A stretch of DNA of 64,000 nucleotides from Gilliamella sp. Lep-s35 (GCF_009795845.1 NZ_WTEX01000002.1:1-64000); one strand, 5' to 3'. Numbered from the stretch's first letter, positions 29,979 through 41,032 are shown. The notes: generated from the sequence alone by a model not told the origin. Translations and numbers: made by a program.

Positions 29979-31604
29979 TTATTTCTTTTTCTTTTCGTGA
30001 AGTCCTTTTTTCTCAAGTTCCCAGTAGATAATGCGCTGCTGAGCAATTGTGAATAAATTACTAACAATATAATATAAAACCAAGCCTGATGGAAACCACA
30101 AGAAAAATACCGTAAAGATTAATGGCATGTAAGTCATCAATTTTTGTTGTAATGGATCAGTGGCTGGTGTTGGTGACATCTTCTGAATTAAGAACATGGT
30201 CCCACCCATCAATAATGGTAGGATATAATATGGATCTTGCGCTGATAAGTCATGAATCCAAAGTGCAAATGGCGCATGACGCAGCTCAACCGTATTACCT
30301 AACATATAGAACAAAGACAAGAAAATTGGCATTTGAATAAGCAATGGCAAACACCCACCTAATGGGTTCACTTTTTCTTGTTTGTAAAGCGCCATTGTTT
30401 CTACACTCATTTTTTGTCGATCATCACCATAACGCTCTTTCAAGGCTTGTACTCGAGGTTGTAATAGTTTCATCTTAGCCATAGAACGATATTGGGCACG
30501 TGTTAATGGGAACAAAACACCACGTACAATAAATGTAATAACTATAATTGCAAAACCCCAGTTACCAATAAAACTATGGATAAACTTCAGTAAGTAGAAT
30601 AAAGGTTGCGACAAAAACCATAACCAACCATAGTCAACAACTAAATCTAGGTGGTTAGCTGTCTCTTTTAATTGGCTTTGAATTTCTGGGCCCAACCACA
30701 ATTTTGCACCAATCGTTTCTGTATGTCCAGGTTGAATAACGGTGGGTTCACCTTTGAAGCCAATAGCTGCTTGGGTGTTTTTAACCGATGTACGGGAATA
30801 AAATAAAGTATTTTTATCCTGAGCTGGCACCCATGCCGATGCAAAATAGTGCTGCAACATCGCAATCCAACCAGTTTGGGTTTCAACAGCTAATGCTTTA
30901 TCTTTAATATCATCAAAACTATATTTACTATAGTTAGTACTAGAACTAGAGTAAGCCGTACCACGGAATGCACTTTGACCTAAACCACCACCACCTTCGG
31001 TTGGGATATCCTCAGGTAATTTAATGGTTTGTTTTAGTTGACCGTACATTGCAATCTCAATCGGAACGCCACTTTGGTTATTAATATCATATTGAACATC
31101 AACCGCATAATTACCACGATGCAACACATAATATTTAGTATAAGTAACACCATTAACTTGATAAGTTAATGGTACTCGTAATTCATCTTGGCCATCAGCT
31201 AAAACATATTCGGCTTGTGTAGCTTGATAGATGGGACGTTTTGAGCCTTGCATCGCATTATCAGGACCGTCTTTACCCGTTAAACCACTTTCCGCAATAT
31301 AAATAAAATCAGGGCGAGAGGTTAATAATTGAAAAGGTGTACCTGAGTGAAGTTTTTGCTCATATTTTAATAATTGAGCAGCTTGGACATCACCGCCATA
31401 AGTATTAATAGTGAGTGACAATACGTCAGATTTCACGGTGATTGTTTTACCTTGTGTTGAACCATCGATAGAATCATCACTGGCTGATTGCGCCAACTGA
31501 TTAGCGATAGGTGGTTTTGGTGCATGGTCTTCTTCCCACGCTTTCCAAATAAAAAAAGATATAAAAAGTAAAACAATGACTAAAATATTACGTTGCGATC
31601 CCAT
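29979..31604 (-). CDS. yidC: membrane protein insertase YidC
   Basis: YidC inserts and folds inner-membrane proteins alone or with SecYEG. The 541-aa product starts [23 protein letters not shown] (first membrane segment, as in E. coli), followed by the large periplasmic beta domain (about 55-340) and the conserved five-helix core: [20 protein letters not shown] with the key Arg, [15 protein letters not shown], then [13 protein letters not shown]. The Lys-rich C-terminus ends [11 protein letters not shown]. Its ATG overlaps the yidD stop codon by one base, so the two are coupled. It is the last gene of rpmH-rnpA-yidD-yidC. Confidence 0.97.
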   Translation of the reverse strand: MGSQRNILVIVLLFISFFIWKAWEEDHAPKPPIANQLAQSASDDSIDGSTQGKTITVKSDVLSLTINTYGGDVQAAQLLKYEQKLHSGTPFQLLTSRPDFIYIAESGLTGKDGPDNAMQGSKRPIYQATQAEYVLADGQDELRVPLTYQVNGVTYTKYYVLHRGNYAVDVQYDINNQSGVPIEIAMYGQLKQTIKLPEDIPTEGGGGLGQSAFRGTAYSSSSTNYSKYSFDDIKDKALAVETQTGWIAMLQHYFASAWVPAQDKNTLFYSRTSVKNTQAAIGFKGEPTVIQPGHTETIGAKLWLGPEIQSQLKETANHLDLVVDYGWLWFLSQPLFYLLKFIHSFIGNWGFAIIVITFIVRGVLFPLTRAQYRSMAKMKLLQPRVQALKERYGDDRQKMSVETMALYKQEKVNPLGGCLPLLIQMPIFLSLFYMLGNTVELRHAPFALWIHDLSAQDPYYILPLLMGGTMFLIQKMSPTPATDPLQQKLMTYMPLIFTVFFLWFPSGLVLYYIVSNLFTIAQQRIIYWELEKKGLHEKKKK

Positions 31605-31846
31605 TAGTGTTTTTCTCTATTGGTTTTAGTTTTGGGAGGAACAAGATCTTCTCCTCCTTCATGTAAAGGGTGACATTTTAATACACGTTTCGCTGTTAGC
31701 CAACCACCTTTTATTAATCCAAAGCGTCTTAATGCAATTATTGCATATTGCGAACATGTCGGTGTAAAGCGACATTTAGGACCTAATAAAGGACTAATAA
31801 CACGTTGATAAACACGAATAAAAAATACAAAAACATTAACTATCAT
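31604..31846 (-). CDS. yidD: membrane protein insertion efficiency factor YidD
   Basis: YidD is a small protein that aids YidC-dependent insertion. From the ATG at 31846 it is 80 aa: an N-terminal amphipathic/hydrophobic helix, then [32 protein letters not shown] and [14 protein letters not shown], all family signatures with three conserved cysteines. An AAGGA site lies very close to this ATG. A longer in-frame form to 31927 would overlap rnpA by 34 bases; rnpA-yidD overlaps are common, so the true start is not certain. It overlaps yidC by one base. Confidence 0.9.
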   Translation of the reverse strand: MIVNVFVFFIRVYQRVISPLLGPKCRFTPTCSQYAIIALRRFGLIKGGWLTAKRVLKCHPLHEGGEDLVPPKTKTNREKH

Positions 31847-31893
31847 ATCCTTACATGCACAAACATGCAATTTGATAATCAATATAAATTTAT

Positions 31894-32250
31894 TTAATCC
31901 TTTTGCTTGGCGATGATTCGTTGGCATAATTGATTAAGTGTTTCTACAATTTGTTGATTATCTAAATCTATAACCGGCTCTTTAGCCATCAGAATAAAAT
32001 CAATATTAGGAAACTGATGTTGATGATGCCGAAAGTACTCTTTAGCAAGCCGCTTAATACGATTACGTTCGTGAGCTCGTTTTACCTGTTTTTTAGCGAT
32101 AGCAAACCCTAATCGAGGATGATCTAAGGTGTTTTTTCGTGTAACTAAAGTAAGAAAAGGAGAGCCTACTCGAACAGACTCTTGAAAGACATGATTAAAA
32201 TCAGAGGGAGTTAACAAGCGCAACTCCCGAGAAAAAGTGAGCTTAATCAC
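31894..32250 (-). CDS. rnpA: ribonuclease P protein component
   Basis: RnpA is the basic protein subunit of RNase P, which trims the 5' ends of tRNAs. It is 118 aa starting at GTG 32250 ([18 protein letters not shown]). The RNA-binding RNR motif is visible as [19 protein letters not shown] at about 73-91. It follows rpmH after 11 bp and is followed by yidD. Confidence 0.96.
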   Translation of the reverse strand: MIKLTFSRELRLLTPSDFNHVFQESVRVGSPFLTLVTRKNTLDHPRLGFAIAKKQVKRAHERNRIKRLAKEYFRHHQHQFPNIDFILMAKEPVIDLDNQQIVETLNQLCQRIIAKQKD

Positions 32251-32261
32251 CCAACTTTAAA

Positions 32262-32408
<147 letters not shown>

Positions 32409-32478
32409 TTATATCCAAATCTAATTTATCAACAAGGCGTAGAGTAAAAACTCCACAGCATTAATTAAAGAGGTCGGA

Positions 32479-32507
32479 ATTATAGTGCCAATTTTGTTTT
32501 TCGTCAA
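32479..32507 (-). promoter_or_regulatory. sigma-70 promoter of rpmH operon
   Basis: On the minus strand, -35 TTGACG (32507-32502) and -10 TATAAT (32484-32479) are separated by exactly 17 bases. This is the best promoter match I see in the window and fits a strong ribosomal-protein promoter. Confidence 0.85.
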
Positions 32508-32613
32508 TGAGATTTTTACAGATAAATCCCATTAATATCTAATTACCATGCGATAAAATAAAATAGAGCAAATAACTTATAACATAATAATTTATAACGT
32601 AAAACATAATTAA

Positions 32614-33642
32614 CTAATTCCAAAAAGTAAGTACTTGTTTACTTTTCTCGCCACCGATTTCGCGCGCTAATTTAGGTACTAAATAGCCTGATACTTTCTC
32701 GGCAAGTTGTTTCATAATAACTTTAGCGGACTCATCATCAACCCAAAAATGAGCTGCACCTTGTACTTTATCTAATAAATGAATGTAATAAGGTAAAATA
32801 CCAACATCAAAAAGTCGATTACTTAACGTTGCCAACACATCGACATTATCATTCACGTTTTTTAACAAAACACTCTGATTAAGCACCGTCACGCCATGCT
32901 GTTTTAATAACGAAACCGCTTGAGCAACATCATCATCAATCTCGTTTGGGTGATTAATGTGAGTAATCACCACACATTGCAAGCGACTTTTAGCAAACAA
33001 CTGACATAATGCAAAGGTAATACGCGACGGAATCACTACTGCTAAACGCGTATGAATGCGCAACCGTTTAACGTGAGGGATTTTTTCTAACTCGCTTATC
33101 AAAAACGCCATTTCATGATCTTTAGCCATTAACGGATCCCCCCCTGAAAGGATAATTTCATCAAGTTCAGGATGGTTAGCGATATATTCAAGTGCCACAG
33201 TAAGATTCTGCTTACTGCCTTGATTATCATGATAAGGAAAATGCCGCCGAAAACAGTAACGACAATTAATTGCACACCCCGTCTTTGTGATTAATAACGC
33301 ACGGTTATGGTATTTATGCAGCAATCCCGGAATGGCATTATCCTGCTCTTGCAAGGGATCATGACTATAGCCCTTTACATTTAACAGCTCCTCTTCATGA
33401 CAAAGCACCTGTAACAAAAGCGGATCAGCGTTATCACCCTTTTTCATTCGGCAAATAAACGCCATCGGTACACGAAGTGGAAACCGCTTTCTTGCCTGCA
33501 ACATCGGGCTCGAAATTGTGTCAGTATTCAATCCTAAATAAGAATATAAAACTTTGATATCTGTCACAACATTAGCAAGATCAACAATCCATTTATCTTT
33601 ATTATTTGGTAGTTCAATTTTTTGCTGTATAATATGGGTCAT
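32614..33642 (-). CDS. epmB: EF-P beta-lysylation protein EpmB (lysine 2,3-aminomutase)
   Basis: EpmB converts alpha-lysine to beta-lysine for attachment to EF-P Lys34. The 342-aa radical SAM protein has the CxxxCxxC iron-sulfur motif in CAINCRYCFRRHFPY at about 123-137, then SGGDPLMAKD and RIHTRLAVVIPSRI. It lacks the long C-terminal extension of catabolic aminomutases, as expected for EpmB. It is divergent from efp, its target, across only 32 bp. No clear ribosome binding site precedes the ATG. Confidence 0.95.
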   Translation of the reverse strand: MTHIIQQKIELPNNKDKWIVDLANVVTDIKVLYSYLGLNTDTISSPMLQARKRFPLRVPMAFICRMKKGDNADPLLLQVLCHEEELLNVKGYSHDPLQEQDNAIPGLLHKYHNRALLITKTGCAINCRYCFRRHFPYHDNQGSKQNLTVALEYIANHPELDEIILSGGDPLMAKDHEMAFLISELEKIPHVKRLRIHTRLAVVIPSRITFALCQLFAKSRLQCVVITHINHPNEIDDDVAQAVSLLKQHGVTVLNQSVLLKNVNDNVDVLATLSNRLFDVGILPYYIHLLDKVQGAAHFWVDDESAKVIMKQLAEKVSGYLVPKLAREIGGEKSKQVLTFWN

Positions 33643-33674
33643 TTTTGTAATTCAGAATTTTAGTTGGAGCTTTT

Positions 33675-34241
33675 ATGGCGTCTTATAGTACAAATGAGTT
33701 TAAAGCCGGTCTTAAAATAATGCAAGATGGCGAACCATGCGTTATTGTTGAAAATGAATTTTACAAGCCGGGTAAAGGGCAATCTATTAACCGAGTAAAA
33801 ATTAAAAAATTACTTTCAGGCAAAACTGTCGACAAAACATTCAAATCTGGCGAATCTGTTGAAGCTGCTGACGTGGTTGATATGAATCTAACTTATCTTT
33901 ATACCGACGGTGAGTTTTGGCACTTTATGAACAACGACACATTTGAGCAACTTTCTGCTGACGCAAAAGCCGTTGGTGACAATGCAAAATGGCTAGTTGA
34001 TCAAGCTGAGTGTATTTTAACATTATGGAACGGCCAACCAATTGCGGTCACACCACCAAATTTTGTTGAACTTGAAGTGATCGAAACCGATCCTGGCTTA
34101 AAAGGTGACACAGCTGGCACTGGTGGCAAACCTGCAACATTATCAACAGGTGCTGTTGTTCGTGTGCCGCTATTTGTACAAATTGGTGAAATCCTTAAAG
34201 TGGATACGCGTTCCGGTGAATACGTATCACGCGTTAAATAA
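33675..34241 (+). CDS. efp: translation elongation factor P
   Basis: EF-P rescues ribosomes stalled on polyproline. The 188 aa equal the E. coli length. The modified lysine is Lys34 in the YKPGKGQ loop, flanked as in bacteria that use EpmA/EpmB beta-lysylation. The body ([37 protein letters not shown]) is nearly identical to E. coli. A GGAG site lies five bases before the ATG. The divergent epmB supports the modification; epmA is not in this window. Confidence 0.98.
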   Translation: MASYSTNEFKAGLKIMQDGEPCVIVENEFYKPGKGQSINRVKIKKLLSGKTVDKTFKSGESVEAADVVDMNLTYLYTDGEFWHFMNNDTFEQLSADAKAVGDNAKWLVDQAECILTLWNGQPIAVTPPNFVELEVIETDPGLKGDTAGTGGKPATLSTGAVVRVPLFVQIGEILKVDTRSGEYVSRVK

Positions 34242-34259
34242 GTTAACTTTTATCGAAAA

Positions 34260-34280
34260 AGAGAGGTTTTTAACCTCTCT
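34260..34280. terminator. bidirectional terminator between efp and tag
   Basis: A perfect 9-bp stem AGAGAGGTT/AACCTCTCT with a 3-base loop lies between the stop codons of convergent efp and tag. Five T follow it on the minus strand; on the plus strand the tail is not T-rich. Confidence 0.78.
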
Positions 34281-34283
34281 TGC

Positions 34284-34865
34284 CTACCTAAATAGCTTAA
34301 TTTCTTTTTTAAAACAATCTTCAAAATGGTCATTGACTAACCCCATAGATTGCATAAATGCATAACAAATGGTGGAACCAACAAAACTAAAGCCTTTCTT
34401 TTTAAGTGCTTTTGACATTTTGTCGGATATTTCAGTGCTAACTGGAAGTTCGCTTTTGTCTTTGTAATGGTGAATGATCGGTTTACCATCAACAAAAGAC
34501 CAAATAAATTGAGAAAAGTCTTCATGATTTTTTTGCATCAATAAATAAGCTTGGGCATTTTTGATTATACTATTGAGCTTTAATCGATTGCGTATTAATC
34601 CTTTGTTCTGCATAAGTAATTCAATATCTTGTGCAGTTAGTTGGACAATTTTTTCAGGATTAAAATCAAAAAAACAACGGCGATACTCGTTTCGTTTTTT
34701 CAGTACCGTAATCCAAGATAATCCCGCTTGCTGCCCTTCCAAGCAGATTTTTTCAAATAACTTAAGGCTATCATATTGAGGCGTGCCCCATTCGTTATCA
34801 TGATAAGCAATATAGAGTGGATCGTTTGTAACCCAACTGCAACGTTGTACTTTTTGATTTGTCAT
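34284..34865 (-). CDS. tag: DNA-3-methyladenine glycosylase I
   Basis: Tag excises 3-methyladenine from alkylated DNA. From the ATG at 34865 (AAGGAG site upstream) it is 193 aa. The zinc-binding residues are recognisable: Cys9 (QRCSW), the His in YHDNEWG, and the C-terminal His/Cys in VNDHFEDC. LEGQQAGLSWITVLKKR and KKKGFSFVGSTICYAFMQS are family signatures. An upstream in-frame ATG (34892) would add nine residues ahead of the ribosome binding site and is less likely. Confidence 0.95.
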   Translation of the reverse strand: MTNQKVQRCSWVTNDPLYIAYHDNEWGTPQYDSLKLFEKICLEGQQAGLSWITVLKKRNEYRRCFFDFNPEKIVQLTAQDIELLMQNKGLIRNRLKLNSIIKNAQAYLLMQKNHEDFSQFIWSFVDGKPIIHHYKDKSELPVSTEISDKMSKALKKKGFSFVGSTICYAFMQSMGLVNDHFEDCFKKEIKLFR

Positions 34866-35099
34866 TAAATGCTCCTTTTGGATTAACCACATGATAAATG
34901 ATAAGATAGATTATCCAATAAAATATAAATAATTTAAGATGATAAATCAAATATGCAGTTTAATGTTATTCATTAAATTTTTTTATGATGAAAAAAAGAC
35001 TTTTTTTGTGGCAAAATGGTGACTCTTTATAAGGTCAGTCAAAAAGATACATTTTATTGATTTTCTATCTCAATTTAACAATAAGAATAAGGTTAGTTC

Positions 35100-36449
35100 A
35101 TGAATCAGTTTCAAAACAATGTACAATGGCAACCCAATGCACGGCCATTAAATAGTAAGGATTTAAAAACATTAGTGTTATCGTCTTTAGGCGGTACGCT
35201 CGAATTTTATGATTTTGTTATTTACGCACTTTATATTGATACCATCGTTAAACCACTATTTTTGCCTCATACATTATCTCCTTTAACGTTAGATCTTTTT
35301 GCTTGGGGTATTTTTGCTGCTGGTTATTTAGTTCGCCCTGTGGGAGGTATTATTATGGCGCATTTTGGTGATAAAGTGGGACGTAAAAAGATGTTTACCC
35401 TAAGTGTCGCAATGATGGCATTACCGACGTTTATCATCGGGATTTTACCCACTTATGAAATGATCGGCATTTTTGCACCGCTATTGCTTTTAGTTATGCG
35501 CATGTTGCAAGGTGCCGCCATTGGTGGAGAAATGCCAGGAGCTTGGGTATTTATTGCCGAGCATGTACCAAAGCAACGTTATGGACTTGGTGTCGGCACA
35601 TTAACATCTGGGATTACAGGCGGTATTTTACTTGGTTTTATTGTCACCATTATTATTGATCTATGCTTTACTAAGCAAAATATCTTAGATTATGCATGGC
35701 GTATTCCGTTTATTATTGGCGGTATTTTTGGGGTGATTTCAGTTTATTTGCGTCGTTTTTTATCAGAAACACCTATTTTTAAGGAATTAGCCGCTCGCAA
35801 AGCGATTGAAAAAAACATCCCTGTTGTTACTGTACTACAAAAACACAAAACCGCTTGCCTGATTGTTGCATTGTTAACATGGTCATTGTCCACAGCAATT
35901 ATGGTGGGAATTTTAATTACGCCGGGGCGTATAGTTGGCAATATGTATCATTTTGCTAACCTTGATTGGCGGATCGGTGGTTGTATTGCAGCTTTAACTT
36001 TAACATTAGGTTGTATTATTTTTGGTTGGTTAGATGATAAACTTGGCTCTACAAAAACCGTAGTTATTTGTTGGGGTGGGCTTGCTATTTCTAGTTTGTG
36101 TTTTTATAGTTCTTTATCGCCTGATATGTCTATCACCAAACTTTATTTGATTTGGGCTGTATTTGGGCTTTTTATTGGTTCTGTCGCTATGACACCAATA
36201 ATTGGAACAAGAACGTTTCCACCAGCAATCCGCTATTCAGGTCTGTCGTTTTCTTATAATTTAGCTTATGCGTTATTTAGTGCCATTACGCCAACGTTAA
36301 CACTTTATCTATTAAGTCCTGAACATTTATTAGGAAAGTATAGTTATTTGGGAGCAGGTATTTACATCTCTTTTGTGGCATTAATTGCAGTAGCGGTCGG
36401 TTTTTATCCATTAGCCAAAAATGGTTGGCGTAATCAATCGACCAATTAA
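35100..36449 (+). CDS. MFS transporter, metabolite:H+ symporter (MHS) type
   Basis: This 449-aa, 12-segment major facilitator protein belongs to the metabolite:H+ symporter group (ProP/ShiA/KgtP-like). The group marks are visible: GGTLEFYDFVIYALY in segment 1, YLVRPVGGIIMAHFGDKVGRKKMF at loop 2-3, then MRMLQGAAIGGEMPGAWVFI. Substrates of this group include proline/betaine, shikimate, oxoglutarate and citrate; the sequence alone does not decide. It lacks the C-terminal coiled coil of osmosensing ProP, so an osmolyte sensor is unlikely. It stands alone, convergent with gor. Confidence 0.85.
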   Translation: MNQFQNNVQWQPNARPLNSKDLKTLVLSSLGGTLEFYDFVIYALYIDTIVKPLFLPHTLSPLTLDLFAWGIFAAGYLVRPVGGIIMAHFGDKVGRKKMFTLSVAMMALPTFIIGILPTYEMIGIFAPLLLLVMRMLQGAAIGGEMPGAWVFIAEHVPKQRYGLGVGTLTSGITGGILLGFIVTIIIDLCFTKQNILDYAWRIPFIIGGIFGVISVYLRRFLSETPIFKELAARKAIEKNIPVVTVLQKHKTACLIVALLTWSLSTAIMVGILITPGRIVGNMYHFANLDWRIGGCIAALTLTLGCIIFGWLDDKLGSTKTVVICWGGLAISSLCFYSSLSPDMSITKLYLIWAVFGLFIGSVAMTPIIGTRTFPPAIRYSGLSFSYNLAYALFSAITPTLTLYLLSPEHLLGKYSYLGAGIYISFVALIAVAVGFYPLAKNGWRNQSTN

Positions 36450-36462
36450 TCAATAAAAAATA

Positions 36463-36489
36463 AAAAAGCAGGACAATTGCCTGCTTTTT
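36463..36489. terminator. bidirectional terminator between MFS gene and gor
   Basis: Stem AAAAAGCAGG/CCTGCTTTTT (36463-36472 with 36480-36489) with a 7-base loop, T-rich in both directions, lies between convergent genes. Confidence 0.85.
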
Positions 36490-36510
36490 ATTTTTGCAAT
36501 CATGATTAAA

Positions 36511-37863
36511 TTAACGCATAGTAACAAATTCTTCAGCAGCTGTTGGGTGAATAGCAACGGTATTATCAAAGTCTTTTTTCGTTGCACCCATTTTTAGTGC
36601 TACCGCAAAGCCTTGTAACATTTCGTCCATGCCATAACCAATACCATGAATGCCAACAATTTTTTCGTTATCCCCGACACAGACTAATTTCATTCTACAA
36701 GGCTGGCGGTGCGTTGTTACTGCGGTGTACATAGCAGTAAAAGTAGAGGTATAAACTTTGACATTTTGTTTACCAAATTGCTGTATAGCTTCTGGTTCAG
36801 TTAAGCCCACTGTTCCAATAGCAGGGTGGGTAAATACCACTGTTGGAATATTGCTATAATCTAAATGTTCATCAGGCTTATTGTTAAAAAGCCTTTCTGA
36901 TAAGCGGCGACCGGCTGCAACAGCAACGGGCGTTAATGCCATAGCCCCTGTGTCATCACCAACAGAATAAATACCCGGCACATTGGTGTTTTGGTATTTA
37001 TCTACAACAACAAAGCCTTTATTATCAACGTGAATACCTGCGGCATCTAAGTTCATATCATCAGTTGCTGGCTGACGCCCTATCGCCCAAATAAGGCAAT
37101 CTACTGTGTGACTTTCGCCATTTTCTAGTGTTAAAGTTAACGATTCATCACTATTTTTAGTAACAGATTTTGGAATGGCAAAAGTGTGAAGTTGTTGCCC
37201 TTCTGTTTTAATGACTTCCATTAAAGTTTCAATAATTAATGGGTCAAAAGTGCGCAATGGTGTGGCATGACGAATAAATTGGTGCGTTTGCGCGCCAAGC
37301 GCATGCAATACGCTAGCAATTTCACAAGCAATATAGCCAGCCCCAACAACTGCAACCCGTTTAGGTAATGCGTTTAGCGCAAAAAAACCATCCGATGTAA
37401 TGCCATATTCTGCACCAGGAATATTAGGAATGGTTGGTTTACCACCAACAGCGATCAATATGTGATCGGCACTATACTGCTGACCATTAACTTCAACAGT
37501 ATGAGCATCAACAAATTTAGCATAGCCTTGAATCACATCAACATTATTATTAGTCAATACGCGATCATAAGATTGGTGAATTCGATCAATATAAGCGCTT
37601 CGGCTAGCAATTAATTTATCCCAACTAAATTGATTAATAGTCGTATCAAAACCATAATCAGGTCCATAATGATTAATCGCTTCGGCTATTTGTGCCCCAT
37701 ACCACATCACTTTTTTGGGAACACAACCAACGTTAACACATGTACCACCTAATAATTTTGCCTCAATAATTGCACACTTTTTACCATAAGATGCCGCTCG
37801 ATTAACTGATGCAATCCCTCCACTACCACCACCAATGGCGATATAATCATAATGTTTGGTCAT
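36511..37863 (-). CDS. gor: glutathione-disulfide reductase
   Basis: Gor reduces oxidised glutathione with NADPH. The 450 aa equal the E. coli length. FAD motif GGGSGG at about 8-13, redox disulfide in [13 protein letters not shown] at about 40-52, the NADPH fold [10 protein letters not shown], the second FAD motif YSVGD, and the C-terminal active-site base in [12 protein letters not shown] are all intact. An AGAGGA site precedes the ATG. Confidence 0.96.
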   Translation of the reverse strand: MTKHYDYIAIGGGSGGIASVNRAASYGKKCAIIEAKLLGGTCVNVGCVPKKVMWYGAQIAEAINHYGPDYGFDTTINQFSWDKLIASRSAYIDRIHQSYDRVLTNNNVDVIQGYAKFVDAHTVEVNGQQYSADHILIAVGGKPTIPNIPGAEYGITSDGFFALNALPKRVAVVGAGYIACEIASVLHALGAQTHQFIRHATPLRTFDPLIIETLMEVIKTEGQQLHTFAIPKSVTKNSDESLTLTLENGESHTVDCLIWAIGRQPATDDMNLDAAGIHVDNKGFVVVDKYQNTNVPGIYSVGDDTGAMALTPVAVAAGRRLSERLFNNKPDEHLDYSNIPTVVFTHPAIGTVGLTEPEAIQQFGKQNVKVYTSTFTAMYTAVTTHRQPCRMKLVCVGDNEKIVGIHGIGYGMDEMLQGFAVALKMGATKKDFDNTVAIHPTAAEEFVTMR

Positions 37864-38116
37864 TAAATATCCTCTGTACTGATTTTTCTATATTGTGCAC
37901 TAGCTTTACACAAAGTGAATAATAAAAAAAGTGTTAATTTTTAAATTTAATAATAGTTATTAACGATTGATTATTGTAATAATTGGTCTGCTTTTATTAT
38001 TTTTAGTAATATAATTTGGCTCAATCAACAAAATATGATTTTGGATCGGCCACACTAATTCATACAACTTTTTTAAGGGGTAAGGTAAACTTATCACCAC
38101 TAAAAAAGGAACAAAT

Positions 38117-38416
38117 ATGAATAAGATTAAACGCAAAAGACGAACATTCACAGATGATTTTAAACAGCAAATGGTCAGTCTTTATCAACATGGTAAATCA
38201 CGTAGTGAAATCGTTGCAAAATAGGAATTGACACCATCAGCATTGGACCGTTGGATAACGCAAGCAAGCCAAAGCGGCTCATTTAAAACAAAAGATAATC
38301 GCAGTCCACAAGAACAAGAGTTAATCGCGTTGCGCAAAGCGCTTAAACAACTCCGTATGGAAAACGATATCATAAAGCAAGCAGCACTGATAATAGGGCG
38401 AAAATCGCTATCCTAA
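38117..38416 (+). pseudogene. IS3-family transposase OrfA, nonsense mutation
   Basis: The frame matches the intact OrfA at 49576-49875 almost base for base (KRKRRTFTDDFKQQMV start, helix-turn-helix SALDRWITQASQ, leucine-zipper-like LRKALKQLRMENDI). A TAG at 38222-38224 replaces the TAT codon of the intact copy, so only about 35 residues can be made. Confidence 0.88.
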
Positions 38417-38838
38417 AAGCAAATCGACATCGTTATAGCATAACAAAACTATGTCAATATTTAGGATTATCAAGATATTATGCTTATTATTAGTGTAAAT
38501 TGAATAGACAAAAATCACTAGGGCTTTATGCTAATAAAATCGTGACGCTATTTAATCGTAGCTATCAGCCTTATGGCACAAGGCGAATTCGTTTTGATTT
38601 ACAGAAAGAGAATATTTGGGTGTCACGCCGTTACATTGCTCGGGTGATGAAAGCTTTATTGCTGGTATCAAAATACACCGTTAAACGTTATCAATCTCAC
38701 ACTACGGAAGTGAATGAAACCGCCACAGAAAATCACCTGCAACGACAATTTGATGTCGGTGATAAAAAACAAATTGTTGTTGCGGATTTAACGTATATTC
38801 AAGTTAAGCAACGTTGGAACTATTTATGTGTTTTAGTG
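38398..38838 (+). pseudogene. IS3-family transposase OrfB, truncated
   Basis: The -1 frame relative to orfA gives AKIAILKANRHRYSITKLC and continues through a TAG at 38491-38493 (CAG in the other copy) to VADLTYIQVKQRWNYLCVLV, the start of the integrase core with its first Asp. After that the sequence is unrelated, so most of the DDE domain is lost. Confidence 0.85.
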
Positions 38839-38922
38839 AGGAGCAAGTTAAATCGTATCAAACTGGTGTTTTATTAGAGTAGATCCTTTAAAAAATATTT
38901 TTATAAAAAATAACAGCAGTCT

Positions 38923-40260
38923 CTATTTTTTAGATTTATAACGTTGAATAGCGCTAGTACGATTTTGTTCTTCTATCCAAGATAATTTTTCAGCATAATT
39001 TTTTTCTGCACCACGAGTTGTTGGGTGATAATATTTTGTATCAGCCATTTCTGGCGGAAAGTAATTTTCACCTGCCGCGAAAGCATTGGGTTCATCATGG
39101 GCGTAACGATACTCAGCGCCATAACCTAAGTTTTTCATTAAGCTTGTTGGAGCGTTGCGTAAATGCTCAGGAACATCGTAATCAGGTTTTGATTCGGCAT
39201 CAGTCATTGCTTGTTTAAATGCAAGGTAAACTGCATTACTTTTTGGTGCACAAGCAAGATAGATGATTGCTTGTGCAATCGCACGTTCACCTTCAGCAGG
39301 ACCAACTCTTGTAAAGCAGTCCCATGCGGCAAGCGCGACTTGCATAGCTCTAGGATCGGCATTACCAACATCTTCCGAGGCAATGGCTAATAATCGACGT
39401 GCAACATAAAGCGGATCCCCCCCAGCAGAGATAATTCTGGCATACCAATAAAGAGCGGCATCAGGTGCGGAACCACGTATTGATTTATGTACCGCAGAAA
39501 TTAAATTGTAAAAACGATCGCCTTGATTATCGAATCTCGCACTACGTTCCCCCATAACTTCTTTGAGTAAATCAGGTGTAAGTTCATGCCCATCTGACAT
39601 GTCAATTAATAGTTCAAGTGTGTTGAGTGCTCGCCTTGCATCACCACCGACAAATTCAGCAATTTGTTTTTTTGTTTCTTCGGGTAGATTGATGTTTTTA
39701 TTACCATAACCACGGTTAGGATCGTCCATTGCCTGTTGTAAAATTTGCTCAATGTCATGGTTGGTTAATGATTTGAGCAAATAAACTCTTGCACGAGATA
39801 ATAACGCAGAATTTAATTCAAATGATGGATTTTCAGTTGTTGCTCCAATAAACGTAACAGTACCGTTTTCGACATAAGGCAAAAACGCATCTTGTTGACT
39901 TTTATTAAAACGATGAACTTCGTCAACAAATAATATAGTGCGCATCCCTGCTTGCTGATTAATTTTAGCACGTTCAATTGCTTCACGAATATCTTTTATG
40001 CCAGATGTAACGGCAGAAACTCGTTCAACTTTAGCATTAGCATGATGAGCAATAATTTCAGCCAACGTTGTTTTGCCCGTGCCTGGCGGACCCCAAAGGA
40101 TCATTGAGTGTAAATTTCCAGCTTCAATGGCTTTGGGTAGCGGTTTATCTTTCCCCAATAGATGAGATTGACCTATATATTCAGCTAGATTACGTGGGCG
40201 CATTCTAGCTGCTAATGGTTTAAATTCATCAGTAGAAAAATCAAAAGACATACTCGGCAT
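38923..40260 (-). CDS. rarA: replication-associated recombination protein A (AAA+ ATPase)
   Basis: RarA (MgsA) is a AAA+ ATPase of the clamp-loader/RuvB type acting at stalled forks. It is 445 aa. Walker A is [12 protein letters not shown] at about 56-67, Walker B is [15 protein letters not shown], sensor 1 is [10 protein letters not shown], and the C-terminal tetramerisation region has [15 protein letters not shown]. In E. coli it lies downstream of lolA on the same strand; here the two are divergent, which points to a local inversion. Confidence 0.96.
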   Translation of the reverse strand: MPSMSFDFSTDEFKPLAARMRPRNLAEYIGQSHLLGKDKPLPKAIEAGNLHSMILWGPPGTGKTTLAEIIAHHANAKVERVSAVTSGIKDIREAIERAKINQQAGMRTILFVDEVHRFNKSQQDAFLPYVENGTVTFIGATTENPSFELNSALLSRARVYLLKSLTNHDIEQILQQAMDDPNRGYGNKNINLPEETKKQIAEFVGGDARRALNTLELLIDMSDGHELTPDLLKEVMGERSARFDNQGDRFYNLISAVHKSIRGSAPDAALYWYARIISAGGDPLYVARRLLAIASEDVGNADPRAMQVALAAWDCFTRVGPAEGERAIAQAIIYLACAPKSNAVYLAFKQAMTDAESKPDYDVPEHLRNAPTSLMKNLGYGAEYRYAHDEPNAFAAGENYFPPEMADTKYYHPTTRGAEKNYAEKLSWIEEQNRTSAIQRYKSKK

Positions 40261-40438
40261 GGCAGGTATTTATCCGCATTTATAAAATAAAATCTATTAT
40301 ATACTTGTTATTCATTAAGTGAAAAAAGAAAAGAAAATATCTTTCGCGACTAAAATAAAAACGGTAATATTTTGACCTTATAAACTAATCAACATATATT
40401 TAACATATTTTTGTAGAATAAATACCTAAGGATTGATT

Positions 40439-41032
40439 ATGAAAAAGTTTTTACTGTTAATCGGAGTATTAGTTAGTTTATCAGCGTGGGCAAGCGATAA
40501 AGAATTATTACAACAACGTTTAGATAAAATTGACGGGTTTTATGCTAGGTTTTCGCAAGATGTGAAAACGGCTGATAATCAGCAAGTACAAGATGGCAAA
40601 GGTGATTTATGGGTGAGTAGACCTTACTATTTTAATTGGACGATGAATGAACCTGATGAAACCTCAATTATTTCTGATGGGAAGAATATGTGGGTATACA
40701 CACCAGCAGTTCAACAAGTTAGCGTGATGGACTTGAAAAAAGCGGTTGATAACCGATTAATGTTACTTATTACTGATAGCCACAATTCCATTTGGGATGC
40801 TTATCATGTTACACGTAAGCAAAACTCATTTACACTTAAAGCGACTGATGGTTCTAATCAAGACTTTGTGATTTCGGTTTTACCAACTGGAATGATCTCA
40901 AATTTTACGATAATTGAAGAAGATGGTCAGCGTAGCTTTTATGACTTGTCTCATCAAAAACTAGGTAAAGTCGATCTAAATAAATTTAAATTTACCCCAC
41001 CTGCAGGTGTAACTGTCGATGATCAACGTTAA
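40439..41032 (+). CDS. lolA: outer-membrane lipoprotein carrier protein LolA
   Basis: LolA carries lipoproteins across the periplasm from LolCDE to LolB. From the ATG at 40439 (AAGGA site six bases upstream) it is 197 aa with a signal peptide cleaved after SAWA (about residue 18). The family's hydrophobic half-barrel signatures are visible: GFYARFSQDVKTADNQ, GDLWVSRPYYFNW, ISDGKNMWVYTPAVQQV. It is divergent from rarA. ftsK, its usual upstream neighbour, is absent. Confidence 0.95.
   Translation: MKKFLLLIGVLVSLSAWASDKELLQQRLDKIDGFYARFSQDVKTADNQQVQDGKGDLWVSRPYYFNWTMNEPDETSIISDGKNMWVYTPAVQQVSVMDLKKAVDNRLMLLITDSHNSIWDAYHVTRKQNSFTLKATDGSNQDFVISVLPTGMISNFTIIEEDGQRSFYDLSHQKLGKVDLNKFKFTPPAGVTVDDQR

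Larger units (their letters stand above)
38042..38838 (+). mobile_element. IS3-family element, 5' part only, inactive
   Basis: The left inverted repeat TGGATCGGCCACACTAA begins at 38042 and is the same as the outer end of the copy at 49045-49950. orfA and the first half of orfB follow, both interrupted by stop codons. Similarity ends near 38838, so the catalytic domain and right end are missing. It lies between gor and rarA. The short flank after it encodes, in one frame, FSEEQVKSYQTGVLLE and a stop, perhaps the tail of another lost gene. Confidence 0.85.

Noticed and set aside
37960-38151. Minus-strand frame across the left end of the 38-kb IS3 copy
   Set aside because: It spans the IS boundary and antisense orfA and has no coding features.
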